DNA from: Gracilaria domingensis
Taxonomy: Eukaryota > Rhodophyta > Florideophyceae > Gracilariales > Gracilariaceae
DNA: 64,000 nucleotides
Direction: 5' to 3'
NCBI GenBank assembly: GCA_022539475.1
Contig: VCMS01000228.1
Coordinates: 45,195 to 109,194 of the forward strand
Positions 27,615 through 37,369 of the stretch are shown piece by piece. A program made the position numbers and the translations under genes. The notes beneath the pieces were generated by a model. That model was not told the DNA's origin. It searched no databases and saw only the letters and a program-made list of their open reading frames with translations. Each line of letters begins with the position of its first letter. Position 1 is the stretch's first letter.

Positions 27615-30383
27615 TCATCGCAGTTGGTTTGTCTCTCGCATTCTTTCCAATTGACGAGCCTGTGCTCTCACGGATCCTCCAGAGCGCTCTCCCATGATGT
27701 CGTGGTGCATGGCGGGCAGCTCATTGAGCCACCGCTTTAAGACATTCCGGTCACTATGACCAGCCCTGATCCACGGGTGTCTCAGAAGCTCCGATGCTGG
27801 TGGCCTCCCTTTAGCATCGTGGACCGTGCAAAGACGAATGAAGTCAGCCAGTTCTGGCGAAACACATCCCTCGACAAAAGATACAGGCCGAGTATGTTCC
27901 AAAAAATTAACAATCTCGAAGAACTGATGAAGACTGGCAAACGGAGGCTTTCCAAGTACACCTTCGATGACCACCATTCCCAGACCCCAGATATCGCTCG
28001 CATACGTATATTTGCTCCCGTTAAGCCTCTCCGGCGACATGTACTGAAATGTTCCAACGAAAGTCTCCGTTTCAGATGTGCTTCCCTCCCCAATGCTGTT
28101 ACAGTTTGCGTTCCTTTCCTTCAGATCTCTGGCCAATCCAAAGTCACCGAGTTTGGCGCGACCAACTTTGGAGGACATCAGAATGTTTGCCGTCTTAACG
28201 TCACGATGCAAGACGTGATTTTCATGAAGGAACCGAAGGCCGAGTAGGCAGTGTTCGGTTATTTTGCGTAGCACTGGTTCAGGTATCTTTCCGTACTGGG
28301 AGACCACATCGCTTAAGGAACCGCGGTCCATATACTCAAGGACAATATGAACCCCATTCATGCCGTCGTAGAACGCTCCGTGTGACCGCACTAGAAATCT
28401 GCTCTCGTGGCTGATGAGTGTCGTCAATTCTTTCTTAAGCTCTTCTCGTTTCTTCTCATCAAATGCGTTTATTCTCTTCACAGCAACAAACTTTTTTGTC
28501 GGCTCATGCCTTGCGAGATACACAGAACCAGTTATACCTCTCCCGAGTGTGCCGCTTCCACGAAAAGTACGTACGCGTGTGAACTCATCCAGACTTCTAA
28601 CAATGATGAGATTTCTGCTTGAGGTGGGAACCCCGTCGTTGTCCATGCCGTTGGACACTTTCCGAACGAGCTTTTCAGGTGTTCCTTCCAGTCCGTTCAG
28701 CGATATGACAAATCCCCCGTCTACGTAGGCATCCTCAATCTGCAGTATGAAACTGTCTTCCGCGAATCCGGTACTTGGGGTACTGGGTCTGTGGAGCGTA
28801 CTATTGACTTTCCGGATCGTTCGAGTTTGCGAACTAATGGGCTCGACGTATTCGGGTAGAAGAAGCTCTTGGTCAGCCTCTGTGAGGTGATTCAAAACCT
28901 CAACGTCAGTTCCATCTGCAATTTTAGGAGAGAATGCCTTCCACACACCATTTTGCGGTTTGGGAAGGGATCGCTTCACTTGATCTGCGTCACTGAACGC
29001 AGAAGGCGACGATCTTGATCCCTGCTTTGATGAAGGAGGTTGACTGGTACGCACTGGGCTTTGACCAGGTACATTTGCTTGGGTTCCATGCCTAGGTGTT
29101 TCCTGTCCCACGAGTCCAGCGTACACGATGCTGTCATCTCTGATAGCTCGACGTTCTCCTGATGAATTCCTTACACTCTTGAAGGAAACATTCGTAGAAT
29201 TGCTATTCGTCGAAGTAGGAATCTTGAGAAGAGGTAAATTTAAACGCATCCGACGCTTCAAAGAAGAGCTTCGCTTGCCAGGAGTGGACTGGCTCCTTCC
29301 TAGCGCCATAGCCGGCTCTCTTTCGCGCGCGGGACATGCATCGTCTGCTGATGAACGCGGTCCAGCGGTCGCGTCAAAGTCCAGAACTTGTCCTGCCGAT
29401 GAAGAACGTTGGCTGAGGCTTTGTTTTTGAATGTCTTCCTTCTTTTTTTGTGGGACAGTTATTCTTCCTTGTGGCGATAAAGAACTAGATATTCTTTGAA
29501 CATGAGATCTCGGCGCCGAAAGGCTGCTCGCTGCGCGAGGCTGCGCTGAACCGCGGGGTGCAACCCGAGGCTCCGCCTTGGTCGCAAGCGTATGCCCTGC
29601 ACTCTGCGGCACAGACGCGCGAGCAGAGCGCTTGGAATTGTCTTCACGGCGAAAGAGATGGTCCACGCTTGACATGACCCGACTCGTGCGCGGGCGACGG
29701 AGTGGGTTGGAAGTTCTGCTCGTCTTCGAACGCTCATTGGGGGTGCTTCGTGAGGAGATGGAATCGGCAGACTGCGACGTAGAAGTGATTGTAGTGTAAG
29801 CAGCGTCGGGTTGAATCTTCGCGGAGAGGGTAGTATGAGCAAGAGCTTCACGGGCTGCAGCAGTGGAGTTGGACGAACGGGTAGGAGGGAGAGAATCTGA
29901 ATCCGGTTGTGACGGTTGGAAGCGGAAGTTGAGCGAACGCGATGAGTGTTCAAGAAGGTTGTTTATTCTGTGGCTGCGGACACCACGGCGCGAGAAACGA
30001 CCCTCAGACACGGGCGAATCTTTGGGAGATCGATCGGGAAGCGCGTCTCGACGGGCGGTTGGGAGAGGCGCAGACGATTGCGACGACTCTGAGCGCGGGT
30101 CGGACAGGCGGTCGTTGGAGCGGCGGAGTCGGAGCAAGTGACGGCTGGCATGGCGGGACTCGGGGGGGGAGAAAGAACTGGTGGAAAGCGGCTCGGCGGA
30201 GGGCGACGAGAAGGTGAGCTTGGAGGTGGAGGCGGCGAGGAGAAAGTCGGTGGAGTCGACCTTGAGGGCGGTGGTCTCGGCGGAGACGCGGTGCTGCGAG
30301 TTGGCGGTGGAGAAGGAGTCCTCGGAGGTGCGCGGGGAGCGGGTCTTGGAGCGAAGGCTGTGGACGAGGTCTGAGAGGCCCAT
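27615..30383 (-). CDS. MAP kinase kinase-like protein kinase, long N-terminus
   Basis: About 922 residues from Met 30383 (MGLSDLVHSLRSKTRSP). The first ~600 are low-complexity, rich in Ser/Arg/Pro. The C-terminal kinase domain (roughly 600-870) has a Gly-loop LGRGITGSVYLA, Lys in FVAVKRI, HRDVKTANILM, DFGLARD and SPERL in place of APE. GTFQYMSPERLNGSKYTYAS and DIWGLGMVVIE are the MAPKK (STE7) signature. The activation loop between DFG and GTFQYMSPE is about a dozen residues longer than in typical MEKs and is rich in Ser/Thr/Glu (SIGEGSTSETETF), so upstream phosphorylation sites may differ. The frame is open upstream of Met 30383, but that is GC-rich promoter noise. Divergent from the LYR gene. 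Confidence 0.88.
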   Translation of the reverse strand: MGLSDLVHSLRSKTRSPRTSEDSFSTANSQHRVSAETTALKVDSTDFLLAASTSKLTFSSPSAEPLSTSSFSPPESRHASRHLLRLRRSNDRLSDPRSESSQSSAPLPTARRDALPDRSPKDSPVSEGRFSRRGVRSHRINNLLEHSSRSLNFRFQPSQPDSDSLPPTRSSNSTAAAREALAHTTLSAKIQPDAAYTTITSTSQSADSISSRSTPNERSKTSRTSNPLRRPRTSRVMSSVDHLFRREDNSKRSARASVPQSAGHTLATKAEPRVAPRGSAQPRAASSLSAPRSHVQRISSSLSPQGRITVPQKKKEDIQKQSLSQRSSSAGQVLDFDATAGPRSSADDACPAREREPAMALGRSQSTPGKRSSSLKRRMRLNLPLLKIPTSTNSNSTNVSFKSVRNSSGERRAIRDDSIVYAGLVGQETPRHGTQANVPGQSPVRTSQPPSSKQGSRSSPSAFSDADQVKRSLPKPQNGVWKAFSPKIADGTDVEVLNHLTEADQELLLPEYVEPISSQTRTIRKVNSTLHRPSTPSTGFAEDSFILQIEDAYVDGGFVISLNGLEGTPEKLVRKVSNGMDNDGVPTSSRNLIIVRSLDEFTRVRTFRGSGTLGRGITGSVYLARHEPTKKFVAVKRINAFDEKKREELKKELTTLISHESRFLVRSHGAFYDGMNGVHIVLEYMDRGSLSDVVSQYGKIPEPVLRKITEHCLLGLRFLHENHVLHRDVKTANILMSSKVGRAKLGDFGLARDLKERNANCNSIGEGSTSETETFVGTFQYMSPERLNGSKYTYASDIWGLGMVVIEGVLGKPPFASLHQFFEIVNFLEHTRPVSFVEGCVSPELADFIRLCTVHDAKGRPPASELLRHPWIRAGHSDRNVLKRWLNELPAMHHDIMGERSGGSVRAQARQLERMRETNQLR

Positions 30384-30895
30384 GGCGGGGAGGGGAAGCG
30401 ACGGGGGAGGGTGGGGGGGGGACGTGGGGGATGCGAGGGAGCGGGACGGAATGGGAGTTGAGGGACGAAGAGAGGGGGCGGTAACTGGCGGAAGTATTAA
30501 ACAGTGCGTCGCGTAGCAACACGCGTCGGAGCGGAGCGCGCTGTGCCATTTGTGCGGCGACAGGTGGACCGCGGGCGGTCCGCGCCGGCACGCGTGCGCG
30601 CACCGCGGGGCGCGGCGCGCGCGACGCGGCGCGCGCGACGCGGCGCGCGGGGATCTCGCGTGCGCGCGGCGCGGCCGCTGATCGCTGATCGCGCGCACTG
30701 TATGTTTGGCGCTGTGCGTGGCGCGCAGATGTGCTCAAAGCGGTGCGGCGCGGCGCTTTGCGCTGCTGGACGCGCGCGCCGCGCCCGCCGCTTGTGTCGG
30801 CCGCGCCTCCTTGTTGGCCCCCCCCTCCGCCGCGAGAAGGCAGCGCGCGGTAAAGATAGGCGCCAAGGTACCGGCGGTAGATAGCGCGCGCCCGA
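30384..30895. promoter_or_regulatory. GC-rich divergent promoter region, kinase/LYR
   Basis: About 510 bp with dense CGCG/GCGC steps between two divergent starts. E2F-like TTTGGCGC lies at 30705-30712, and GGCGCCAAGG near 30859. A further TTTGGCGCG at 31034-31042 falls in the first intron of the LYR gene. The long frames across the interval are composition artefacts. Confidence 0.5.
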
Positions 30896-31350
30896 ATGCC
30901 CGCCGCCGCGCCGCCCTCCGCGCGCGTGCTCGCCTTGTACCGCGCGCTGCTGCGCGCTGTGCGCCATTACCCTAGCACCAAGAGAGATGCGCTGGCGCAA
31001 GCCATCCGAGAAGGTGCGTTGCTCGTCGGCTAATTTGGCGCGATGCGATCCCAACCGTCAGGTGTTAGCTTTTACGTGCGCTTGAGCTCAGCTTCCCGCC
31101 GCCACGAACGCAACTTATCGAGACGACACCAAATGACCGCCGGATAACCACCGATCTTCATCTCTCGTAACCTAACCGCCTTCGCCCTCATGCTCATCTT
31201 ACCGTAGACTTCAGGGAGAAGCGCACTATTTCCGGAACACAGCTCGAGAAAGCTCTGTGGCTAGGTCAAATGGAGCTGCAGCGCTTACAAAAATGGGTCC
31301 CGACCAGCAAACAGATGGTCGACGGCAAGGACATGGACATCAAACTGTAG
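30896..31350 (+). CDS. LYR-motif (LYRM) mitochondrial protein, two exons
   Basis: Exon 1 is 30896-31013, the intron 31014-31207 (GTGCGT...CCGTAG, 194 nt), and exon 2 31208-31350. The joined protein has 86 residues: Leu-Tyr-Arg at 14-16 in VLALYRALLRAVRHYP, then DALAQAIREDF|REKRT across the junction, and a helical second half ending DMDIKL. Size, the LYR tripeptide and the downstream REDFR match Complex1_LYR proteins, small mitochondrial adaptors for Fe-S assembly or respiratory complexes. The junction restores the conserved ExFR motif, which strongly supports the splice. Which LYRM subtype it is cannot be decided. Confidence 0.82.
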
Positions 31351-31861
31351 AGAAACTCACGCCTCTTCCACACAATCTGCTGTGCTTCCGAGAAGCCACT
31401 GCCAACATCACATGTGACCCGCGTAAACAAAATGTTCCCGACTGTTGCCCTCCTTACCCAATTAACCCCTTGCCACAAATCTCACATTCAGATTGCGACA
31501 AGCGGCACGTTTACGTACAGATGTCGTGTGCGTGTTCTGAATCCCTTTTTTAACTGACGTCAATGCGCACCAGAAAAGCCTCGGTACGTGCCGCCTGCGG
31601 GCGTGACGGCTACAGTACCAGCATGTGCGCTATACCTTCATCGTGCGTCAACTTGAACATAAACACAAGGTCGCCTGGCGTGTCCTCGTCATTTCGCTTT
31701 CGCGGAAAACGCTTTGTCGTCCAGCCCTTCCCACGCTTCGAAACCGCCTTCATTTGCGACCGAATCAATCACCTTCGACGTCGCCATGAGCGACGACTGT
31801 CATCATGATCATCCCCGCCTTTCTATGATTTATCAACCTGACACTCTTAATATCCTCATCC
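31351..31861. other. Intergenic, no gene seen
   Basis: Between the LYR gene and the convergent Lys-rich gene. Short frames exist without family character. Confidence 0.35.
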
Positions 31862-32722
31862 TTAACCAGACCCCAGCGGAAACACAGTTCCGTTTTTTGG
31901 AAACGAACGCACCTTCCTCGAAGAAAAGTCACCACGAGACGCGTGAAACTCTGCTTTTCCGCTGTCAGACTTCCGCACTCGCCCAGCCTTGAGCGTTTCC
32001 TCAGTCAGATGCGCCGGTAGTTCATGTTGTTTTCGCTTGTCTCGCCTCAAGTTCTTTTGTCGGCTTCGTTTTTTCTTTTTCTTATGCTTAAACATCGCTT
32101 GTGTATCCTGTCTCTTTTCGCCGTTATTGAATTCGTACCTCTTTCCGTGTGAGTTCGCATCCGCGTCCTCTACTGACACAAAGCCCTTTGACCAGCACTG
32201 AAATTCGGCATCTTGCTCTTCAGTCATTCGACGCAATACGTCGTCTCCCCATTCACCATCACTGTCAGAGTCCCCTTTTTCTTTGCGTTCTGTAACTGCA
32301 GTCTGCTCACTCTCTTGGGTTTGACCACGAAGACGAGATTGCAAAGAACCTTTCTCTATTGCTTGTTTTGATTCGATCTTGCGGTCCCTTCTAAGCCTTT
32401 TTCCAACGGCTCTTGCCCTGGACTCTACTTCCTCGTCATCACTGCTTTCAATATTGTGGTCGTCCTTGTTTTCAGCCGCGTAAGCTTGTCTTTTTAGGGC
32501 GTTCCCCAGCCTCCGGTTCGCCTCACTAAGCCCATGAGTGCTTCCGCCATGCACCGCCTGATTGGGATTTGCACCAACTCCAAGTCTGGTACGAAAAAGT
32601 CATGTTAGAAAAGAGCAAAGTTTAAACAAGACCAAGAATGCGGCCACGTACCGTGCAGGTCGGGGAATATACTTCTCAGGAGGCTCCTCATCTTCGGACG
32701 AACTGTCGTCATGCTGAGCCAT
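31862..32722 (-). CDS. Lys-rich nuclear/nucleolar protein, two exons, unknown
   Basis: Exon 1 is 32652-32722 (MAQHDDSSSEDEEPPEKYIP...), the intron 32586-32651 (66 nt, GTACGTG...GTACCAG), and exon 2 31862-32585; joined, 264 residues. Acidic and Ser-rich blocks alternate with basic ones (GKRLRRDRKIESK). The best-conserved-looking segment is near the C-terminus: HKKKKKRSRQKNLRRDKRK followed by LPAHLTEETL. I recognise the style of a ribosome-biogenesis or splicing-associated basic protein but cannot name a family. The intron is supported by both splice consensus and frame. Confidence 0.65.
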
Positions 32723-33495
32723 GAAGGCTCTGACTGTGGCAAGTGCACTTCCATCATGTTCGAACTCCGCCATGTCTATCTATTCGTGTCTAGGAAGCGC
32801 ATTCGAAGTACTGCGCCGTCGTTTTACAGCGCTAGAGGCGGTTGTCGACCAAATTGTCGTCGTCGTTCGCAGGTCCAAAATTTTGGCGTTCAAAATATGG
32901 ACCGGGGTGGGCTGTGGCAAAGGCGACAATCACGACCAGCAATTCGCTCAAAGGCCCGAAATTTTTATTTAGAACAGTATTTAGAACAACGAATCAGGAG
33001 GTCCAAGGCTTGGACTCCAAGCTGGATGGGGTCTTCAAGACCAACGCACAGCGTTTACCTTTGTTTTTTTGTCTCGTAGAAAACGACGCCTCTGTGGCTC
33101 TCGGATGTGAGGATTACTGCACTCCATACCAAACACAGACTCCGCAGGAAGAGATGAGAAAGGATAGGAGCAGAAACTTCAAATTAGGGCGACCCTCTCA
33201 CGCTACCGTAGTCTCAGACTGTCGTAGCGTGCGAAGCTTGCTCCGTGGGACTCCTCAGAAATCCTCTCAAAAACATTTACCTGCTGATATTTTTTCTGCC
33301 GCGCAACCCTTTGAGAGGACTACTATGATACGGTAGATACGATAGCAGTAGCATGCGCCTTTTGCTTGCGAGCTCCGCAAATCCGGCCTACTCTCCTCAG
33401 AATCCAGAGTATCAACACAGGTTTTGAATCCATGTCCTTCCCGCTTAGTTGGGAACTGGAAGTAAAGTCAAAGTCGTGAACAGTCCCGCCAGATT
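32723..33495. other. Upstream region with unassigned open frames
   Basis: Open frames of 80-160 residues occur on the plus strand (e.g. from 32842 to 33336) but show no domain and poor coding character. They overlap the start of the divergent Lys-rich gene. This interval probably holds the promoters of that gene and of the oxygenase at 33496. Confidence 0.3.
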
Positions 33496-34500
33496 ATGAC
33501 ACAAAACGCCGAAATCCCCGTCATCAACATTGCTCCTCTCTTTGATGAGTCAGCGGAAAATTTGTCATATCAAGATGAGGTGGGTGAACAGCTCAAGCAT
33601 GCCTTTGAACAAACTGGCTTAGCATATTTGTGTTTCAGCGGAGAAAGTCGAGATCTTTTTGAAGGAGCCATTGCTCCTGCGATGCAGTCACTTCGGACAT
33701 TCTTTCGCCAACCTGCTTCTTTTAAAGACCTTTCAGTTTGCACACATTTGTCTCCGGGCGTTAGCCGCGGTTATCTCGCCCCAGCAGCCGAGTCTGGGTC
33801 AGATGCGCTGGAATGGAAAGAGGGATATAGTTGGTCATGTGAATGGCATAACGACGAGAAACCATCAAATTGTTTCGAAGCATACAATATATGGCCACCA
33901 AACGGTGCCAGCATGCGGCAAAACCTCACACAAGCATTCGATTTCATGCACAAAGTTACTAAACTGTTAAGTCGAACGATTGCGAAAGTTCTGAACGATT
34001 CATCTCTACCTAATCTTGAGTCTTTATGCGATGCGGGCAAGTCTTTGTCGCTCATGCGAGCCTTTCATTACTTTGAAAAAGATGAAAGTCGAATTGCAAC
34101 AGGATCCAGCTCTCACACGGATTGGGGCTTCATGACACTGGTTAGGCAGGAAGACGGAACAGAAAGTGCGTTACAAGTTCATCTGGATGGTGCGTGGAAG
34201 GACATTCCACCCCTCCCAAACACACTTGTTGTGAACTGTTCGGACTTTCTATCGTTGCTCACAAGGGGACGTTTACGTAGTCCGCAGCACAGAGTTGAGC
34301 TAACAAGCACAGAACGGACGAGCTTGGTTTTCTTCCAATATCCGGGTTACAATACCTCTATGCCAGAAGAAAACTACGTTGAGGGATTGAGCTTATTGAA
34401 AGACCAGAGCACCAGAGGAAATGGACGAATGCTGTTGACGAAAAACAAGCGCTTCGGGGATTTTATCATTGAGAAGTGGGCACAAGTCAGTCGGATGTAG
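33496..34500 (+). CDS. 2-oxoglutarate/Fe(II) dioxygenase (IPNS/DIOX-like)
   Basis: A 334-residue single-exon enzyme of the isopenicillin-N-synthase-like superfamily. The N-terminus IPVINIAPLF is the DIOX_N start. The metal triad is His207 and Asp209 (SSHTDWGFMTLV) plus His265 (SPQHRVEL), and Arg274-x-Ser276 (RTSLVFF) binds 2-oxoglutarate. GLAYLCFSG and RTFFRQPASFKDL are also typical. No signal or transit peptide is evident, so it is probably cytosolic. The substrate cannot be inferred; members oxidise secondary metabolites, hormones and amino acids. Its 3' end overlaps the convergent gene by 14 bases. Confidence 0.87.
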   Translation: MTQNAEIPVINIAPLFDESAENLSYQDEVGEQLKHAFEQTGLAYLCFSGESRDLFEGAIAPAMQSLRTFFRQPASFKDLSVCTHLSPGVSRGYLAPAAESGSDALEWKEGYSWSCEWHNDEKPSNCFEAYNIWPPNGASMRQNLTQAFDFMHKVTKLLSRTIAKVLNDSSLPNLESLCDAGKSLSLMRAFHYFEKDESRIATGSSSHTDWGFMTLVRQEDGTESALQVHLDGAWKDIPPLPNTLVVNCSDFLSLLTRGRLRSPQHRVELTSTERTSLVFFQYPGYNTSMPEENYVEGLSLLKDQSTRGNGRMLLTKNKRFGDFIIEKWAQVSRM

Positions 34501-35161
34501 AGATTACAGGGAATGGAGCTCGCAAAGGGACAACCGTAAGCCATCTTGCAGTTCGGCGTGACAGAATGCACATGAAGCAAGGAGGGTTTGGGATGTTCTC
34601 GTGCTTCTGTAACTTGAGTACTCTGCGCGATAACTTGCGTAATACACGCCAGCGCCATACAAAATTCGCAGGTCTCCCTGGTCGATGTTCGAACGGAATT
34701 TGTAAGCTTTCACGAACAGATATGACTTCGAGTTTGACATCAGGTATTTCTGACAGACGTTTTGCCCAAGCCGATTTGTATGATACTGTGATTCTGTCTC
34801 CAACTTCGAGAACAATACCTTCGTAACTAACCGGAGGCTTTGCGAATGGGTGTGGCGCGGCAGGATAAAATCCAATGAGCTCACCTCTCACTATTTTGTT
34901 ATTTCCAAGACGATGTGGGATGTCTTCCTGCACTCCACGTGAGTTTGCAACGTCTCCAACGTTCATCATAGTGCGTGAGAAGTTTGGCTGCGCGTTGCGA
35001 ACAGGAACAAGGGCTACCAAAATATTGGGAAGTCCTTCTCTGTTGATCACAATTGGGGCAAATGCTCCAATCTTTGCCAAGAAGTTCGCTAAGAGGAGTA
35101 GCAAGGCGAGGAAAAGTGCCTTAGACAAAACGTCGAGGTATAAAACGACCCATTTTTCCAT
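34487..35161 (-). CDS. Membrane-anchored protein of unknown function
   Basis: 224 residues. One strong hydrophobic segment (residues ~7-40, with KALFLALLLLLANFLAKIG and AFAPIVI) could be a signal anchor or two short membrane spans. A soluble part follows, with VGDRITVSYKSAWAKRLSEI and a basic helical region (WRWRVLRKLSRRVLKLQ). I recognise no family. The last ~40 residues look less protein-like, so an intron or an earlier true end is possible. Convergent with the oxygenase. Confidence 0.45.
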   Translation of the reverse strand: MEKWVVLYLDVLSKALFLALLLLLANFLAKIGAFAPIVINREGLPNILVALVPVRNAQPNFSRTMMNVGDVANSRGVQEDIPHRLGNNKIVRGELIGFYPAAPHPFAKPPVSYEGIVLEVGDRITVSYKSAWAKRLSEIPDVKLEVISVRESLQIPFEHRPGRPANFVWRWRVLRKLSRRVLKLQKHENIPNPPCFMCILSRRTARWLTVVPLRAPFPVISTSD

Positions 35162-35891
35162 TGTGCTTCGGCTTTTGTTTGCGGCTGTCTAGATCGGTAA
35201 ACGAATGGGTGTTTCGAATGCTCCTGAATCGAAGATTGACTTACTCGACTTGGTTCCTGGGTTTTCATTCACATGAAAGCCTCGTTACGTATCCTCCGAT
35301 GTAGTGTGGGATTTAGTTGTTGTGCAGGCCGTCTGGGAGAACTCGGAAGTAACCTAACGGGTACTGGCTCCGAAAGTCGTTCTTGTAATCAGAGGCTGTG
35401 CCACAGATCCTCGTGACCATGACAAGCGTCGTAATCTGCAACAGTGGAGAAGGCTGTCGGCGCGCTCTTCAGCAGTGTGACAACAACTCAGATCGTGCGA
35501 TGGTGGGAATGCGACGTGATCGTGAGATTGGCACCGGTCCACCCGCATAACGCCCGGCAAAAGAGAAAAATTAGCCGCGTTTGAAAGATTCGGAAAATGA
35601 AGACTTGGCCCATACGGCACCGTAGCAGTCAAGGCATGCAGGGTAAAACTGAACTTCATCCCCGATTTCGTCTGTTGGGAACGTGTACCTTTGTACAAAG
35701 CTTCTGCTTTACTTTCCTTCCCTGGTCGTAGATATCAGGGCCATTGTAGCCAAGTGCGGTAACGTCTGAACCAGTGGAATTGAGAAGTTACGAAAGCTAT
35801 CATTAGTAGCACAACCACCGCCTTTCCACATTGGCAACTGGTTTTGCTTTCTATTCACATGCCGTCAAAACAGCTCCGGACGGCAGCAAAC
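35162..35891. other. Intergenic, no gene seen
   Basis: Between two divergent membrane-protein genes. Contains only weak frames and should hold both promoters. Confidence 0.35.
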
Positions 35892-36635
35892 ATGGAAGAA
35901 GCGAAATCTGCAATGGAACGGGTTCCTCTTTTGGAGAACTCGTCGGAAAATGCACAGACGAGTCCACAAGCTCAGTCTAGTAGGCCTTTAGAAGATGACC
36001 AGATTTCAAGCACGGAGCTTTCATCTCAAACGGAGCGCAATGATCCACCAACATTCATGGACCGCATCATGGACCGCATACATGCCATGTTTCTGTACTT
36101 TTGTCATAAGCTTGGTTACTTCTTTCTTAGCTTTCTTTCATTCGTGATGCTTCATTGCGGCATTGTCTGTGCCGGAGTTTTCCAGCTACTCGCGTTCTAC
36201 TACACTGGCGTGCTGAACCTTTACGTTTTGACTGCATGTCTTCTTTATGCACCTGCTCTTTTTGCCATTTCCATCATCCGCGAAGAAATTGTGCAAAACG
36301 GAACGTCAAGATCGGGCGCTGGACCTCGCCTCACTCACGAGGTTGCCTTTGCATACTTGATATTGACTGTGTTTGGGATTTCCTCCGTACTTCAGCCGCT
36401 TTTCATGCACGCTGACAATGTGATTTCCTACAAATCGATGTGGATAAGTCTTGGGGGCACATCCATGTTTTACTACTGTCTTCTCATCTCCGAAGTCTTG
36501 TTTGCGAGCGCTTCCAATGTGCACAGAGCGAGGCGTCGAGAAGAGGAGTTAGAAAGAGAACGAGCTAACCAGCCTTTCTGGATTGCACGATATGAATCTC
36601 TTCGCGGCAAGGGTGATGATATTCCAAACGTATGA
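35892..36635 (+). CDS. Four-span membrane protein, unknown
   Basis: About 247 residues from Met 35892 (MEEAKSAMERVPLLENSSE); an upstream Met at 35844 is possible. The N-terminal ~65 residues are polar with a dileucine-like VPLLEN. Hydrophobic segments follow: SFLSFVMLHCGIVCAGVFQL, NLYVLTACLLYAPALFAISI, VAFAYLILTVFGISSVLQPL and SMFYYCLLISEVLFASA. The C-terminus is charged (HRARRREEELERERANQ). The polar N-terminus with sorting-like motif suggests an endomembrane location. No family recognised. Confidence 0.6.
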   Translation: MEEAKSAMERVPLLENSSENAQTSPQAQSSRPLEDDQISSTELSSQTERNDPPTFMDRIMDRIHAMFLYFCHKLGYFFLSFLSFVMLHCGIVCAGVFQLLAFYYTGVLNLYVLTACLLYAPALFAISIIREEIVQNGTSRSGAGPRLTHEVAFAYLILTVFGISSVLQPLFMHADNVISYKSMWISLGGTSMFYYCLLISEVLFASASNVHRARRREEELERERANQPFWIARYESLRGKGDDIPNV

Positions 36636-36835
36636 AATGGTGCAGTACGATTGAACTGCGACAAGAAGTCCCGTTTTATGAATACGTGCCAGTAAGAGTG
36701 CCCTATCACATGTAGCGTTCCAAATGTAAGAGCTTGCCACTGAAAGTCCAGGAACTCGTTGACATGCTTCTAGAAACACCTTGTGAGAAACTAACTTGAA
36801 AACCGATTTGTGGATGCAAATCAGTTACAAACTTT

Positions 36836-37369
36836 CTAGTCCATAAAGTCGTCCGGAGACAATCTGGTGTACAAAGATGTTTTGACATTGTTGGTTAGTT
36901 TGTACATTATACGTTAGTGATTTGAACCACTAGACGGCTTTGTAAGGATGAACAGCACGACGCACCTGTCAAGAAATCTGGGCTGAATGCCCGAACCGGC
37001 ACAGTTGAAGCATTTAATACTACCAACACCATCACAATACGTACATGGTTTTGAGTCATCCAATGGATCACTCTTGGAACCGTTGCACACATTACATGTA
37101 GTGGTGGTCTCGCCGCCGCACTCTGCGCAAGGTTGAGTGTTTTCTCTGAGTTCCGTGCGTTTGCCTTGACTCTCAGTCCACGCAACCAGCGCGATACCAC
37201 CGCCGATACCTACTGCCATCGTGGCAAAAATGGAGACCGTGTTCTGATCAATCATTGACGGCTGCCGTCGTGAGGCTCTGCCTGGTTTGCGGTGACATAC
37301 TTGCGTCGAAGATAGGCGATTAGAATGACGCAGAGGGAGAGCGGATGTCGGGGAATGAAGAAAAGCCAT
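36836..37369 (-). CDS. Plastid DnaJ-type zinc-finger protein, two exons
   Basis: Exon 1 is 36966-37369, the intron 36864-36965 (102 nt, GTGCGT...ACCAG), and exon 2 36836-36863 only 28 nt; joined, 143 residues. The N-terminus MAFLHSPTSALPLRHS is transit-peptide-like, and residues ~45-65 (VSIFATMAVGIGGGIALVA) form one membrane span. Then come four CxxC pairs with DnaJ-type spacing: CAEC, CNVC, CTYC, CFNC. The small last exon gives RFLDRLSPDDFMD, the kind of C-terminus seen in plant DnaJ-type zinc-finger proteins, which supports the splice. Related plant proteins (LQY1/PSA2 type) are thiol-disulphide active factors in photosystem assembly or repair, so a thylakoid role is likely but inferred. 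Confidence 0.8.

Noticed and set aside
30497..31054. 185-codon frame on the minus strand upstream of the kinase
   Set aside because: Same compositional artefact; it also overlaps exon 1 of the LYR gene, which has real motif support.
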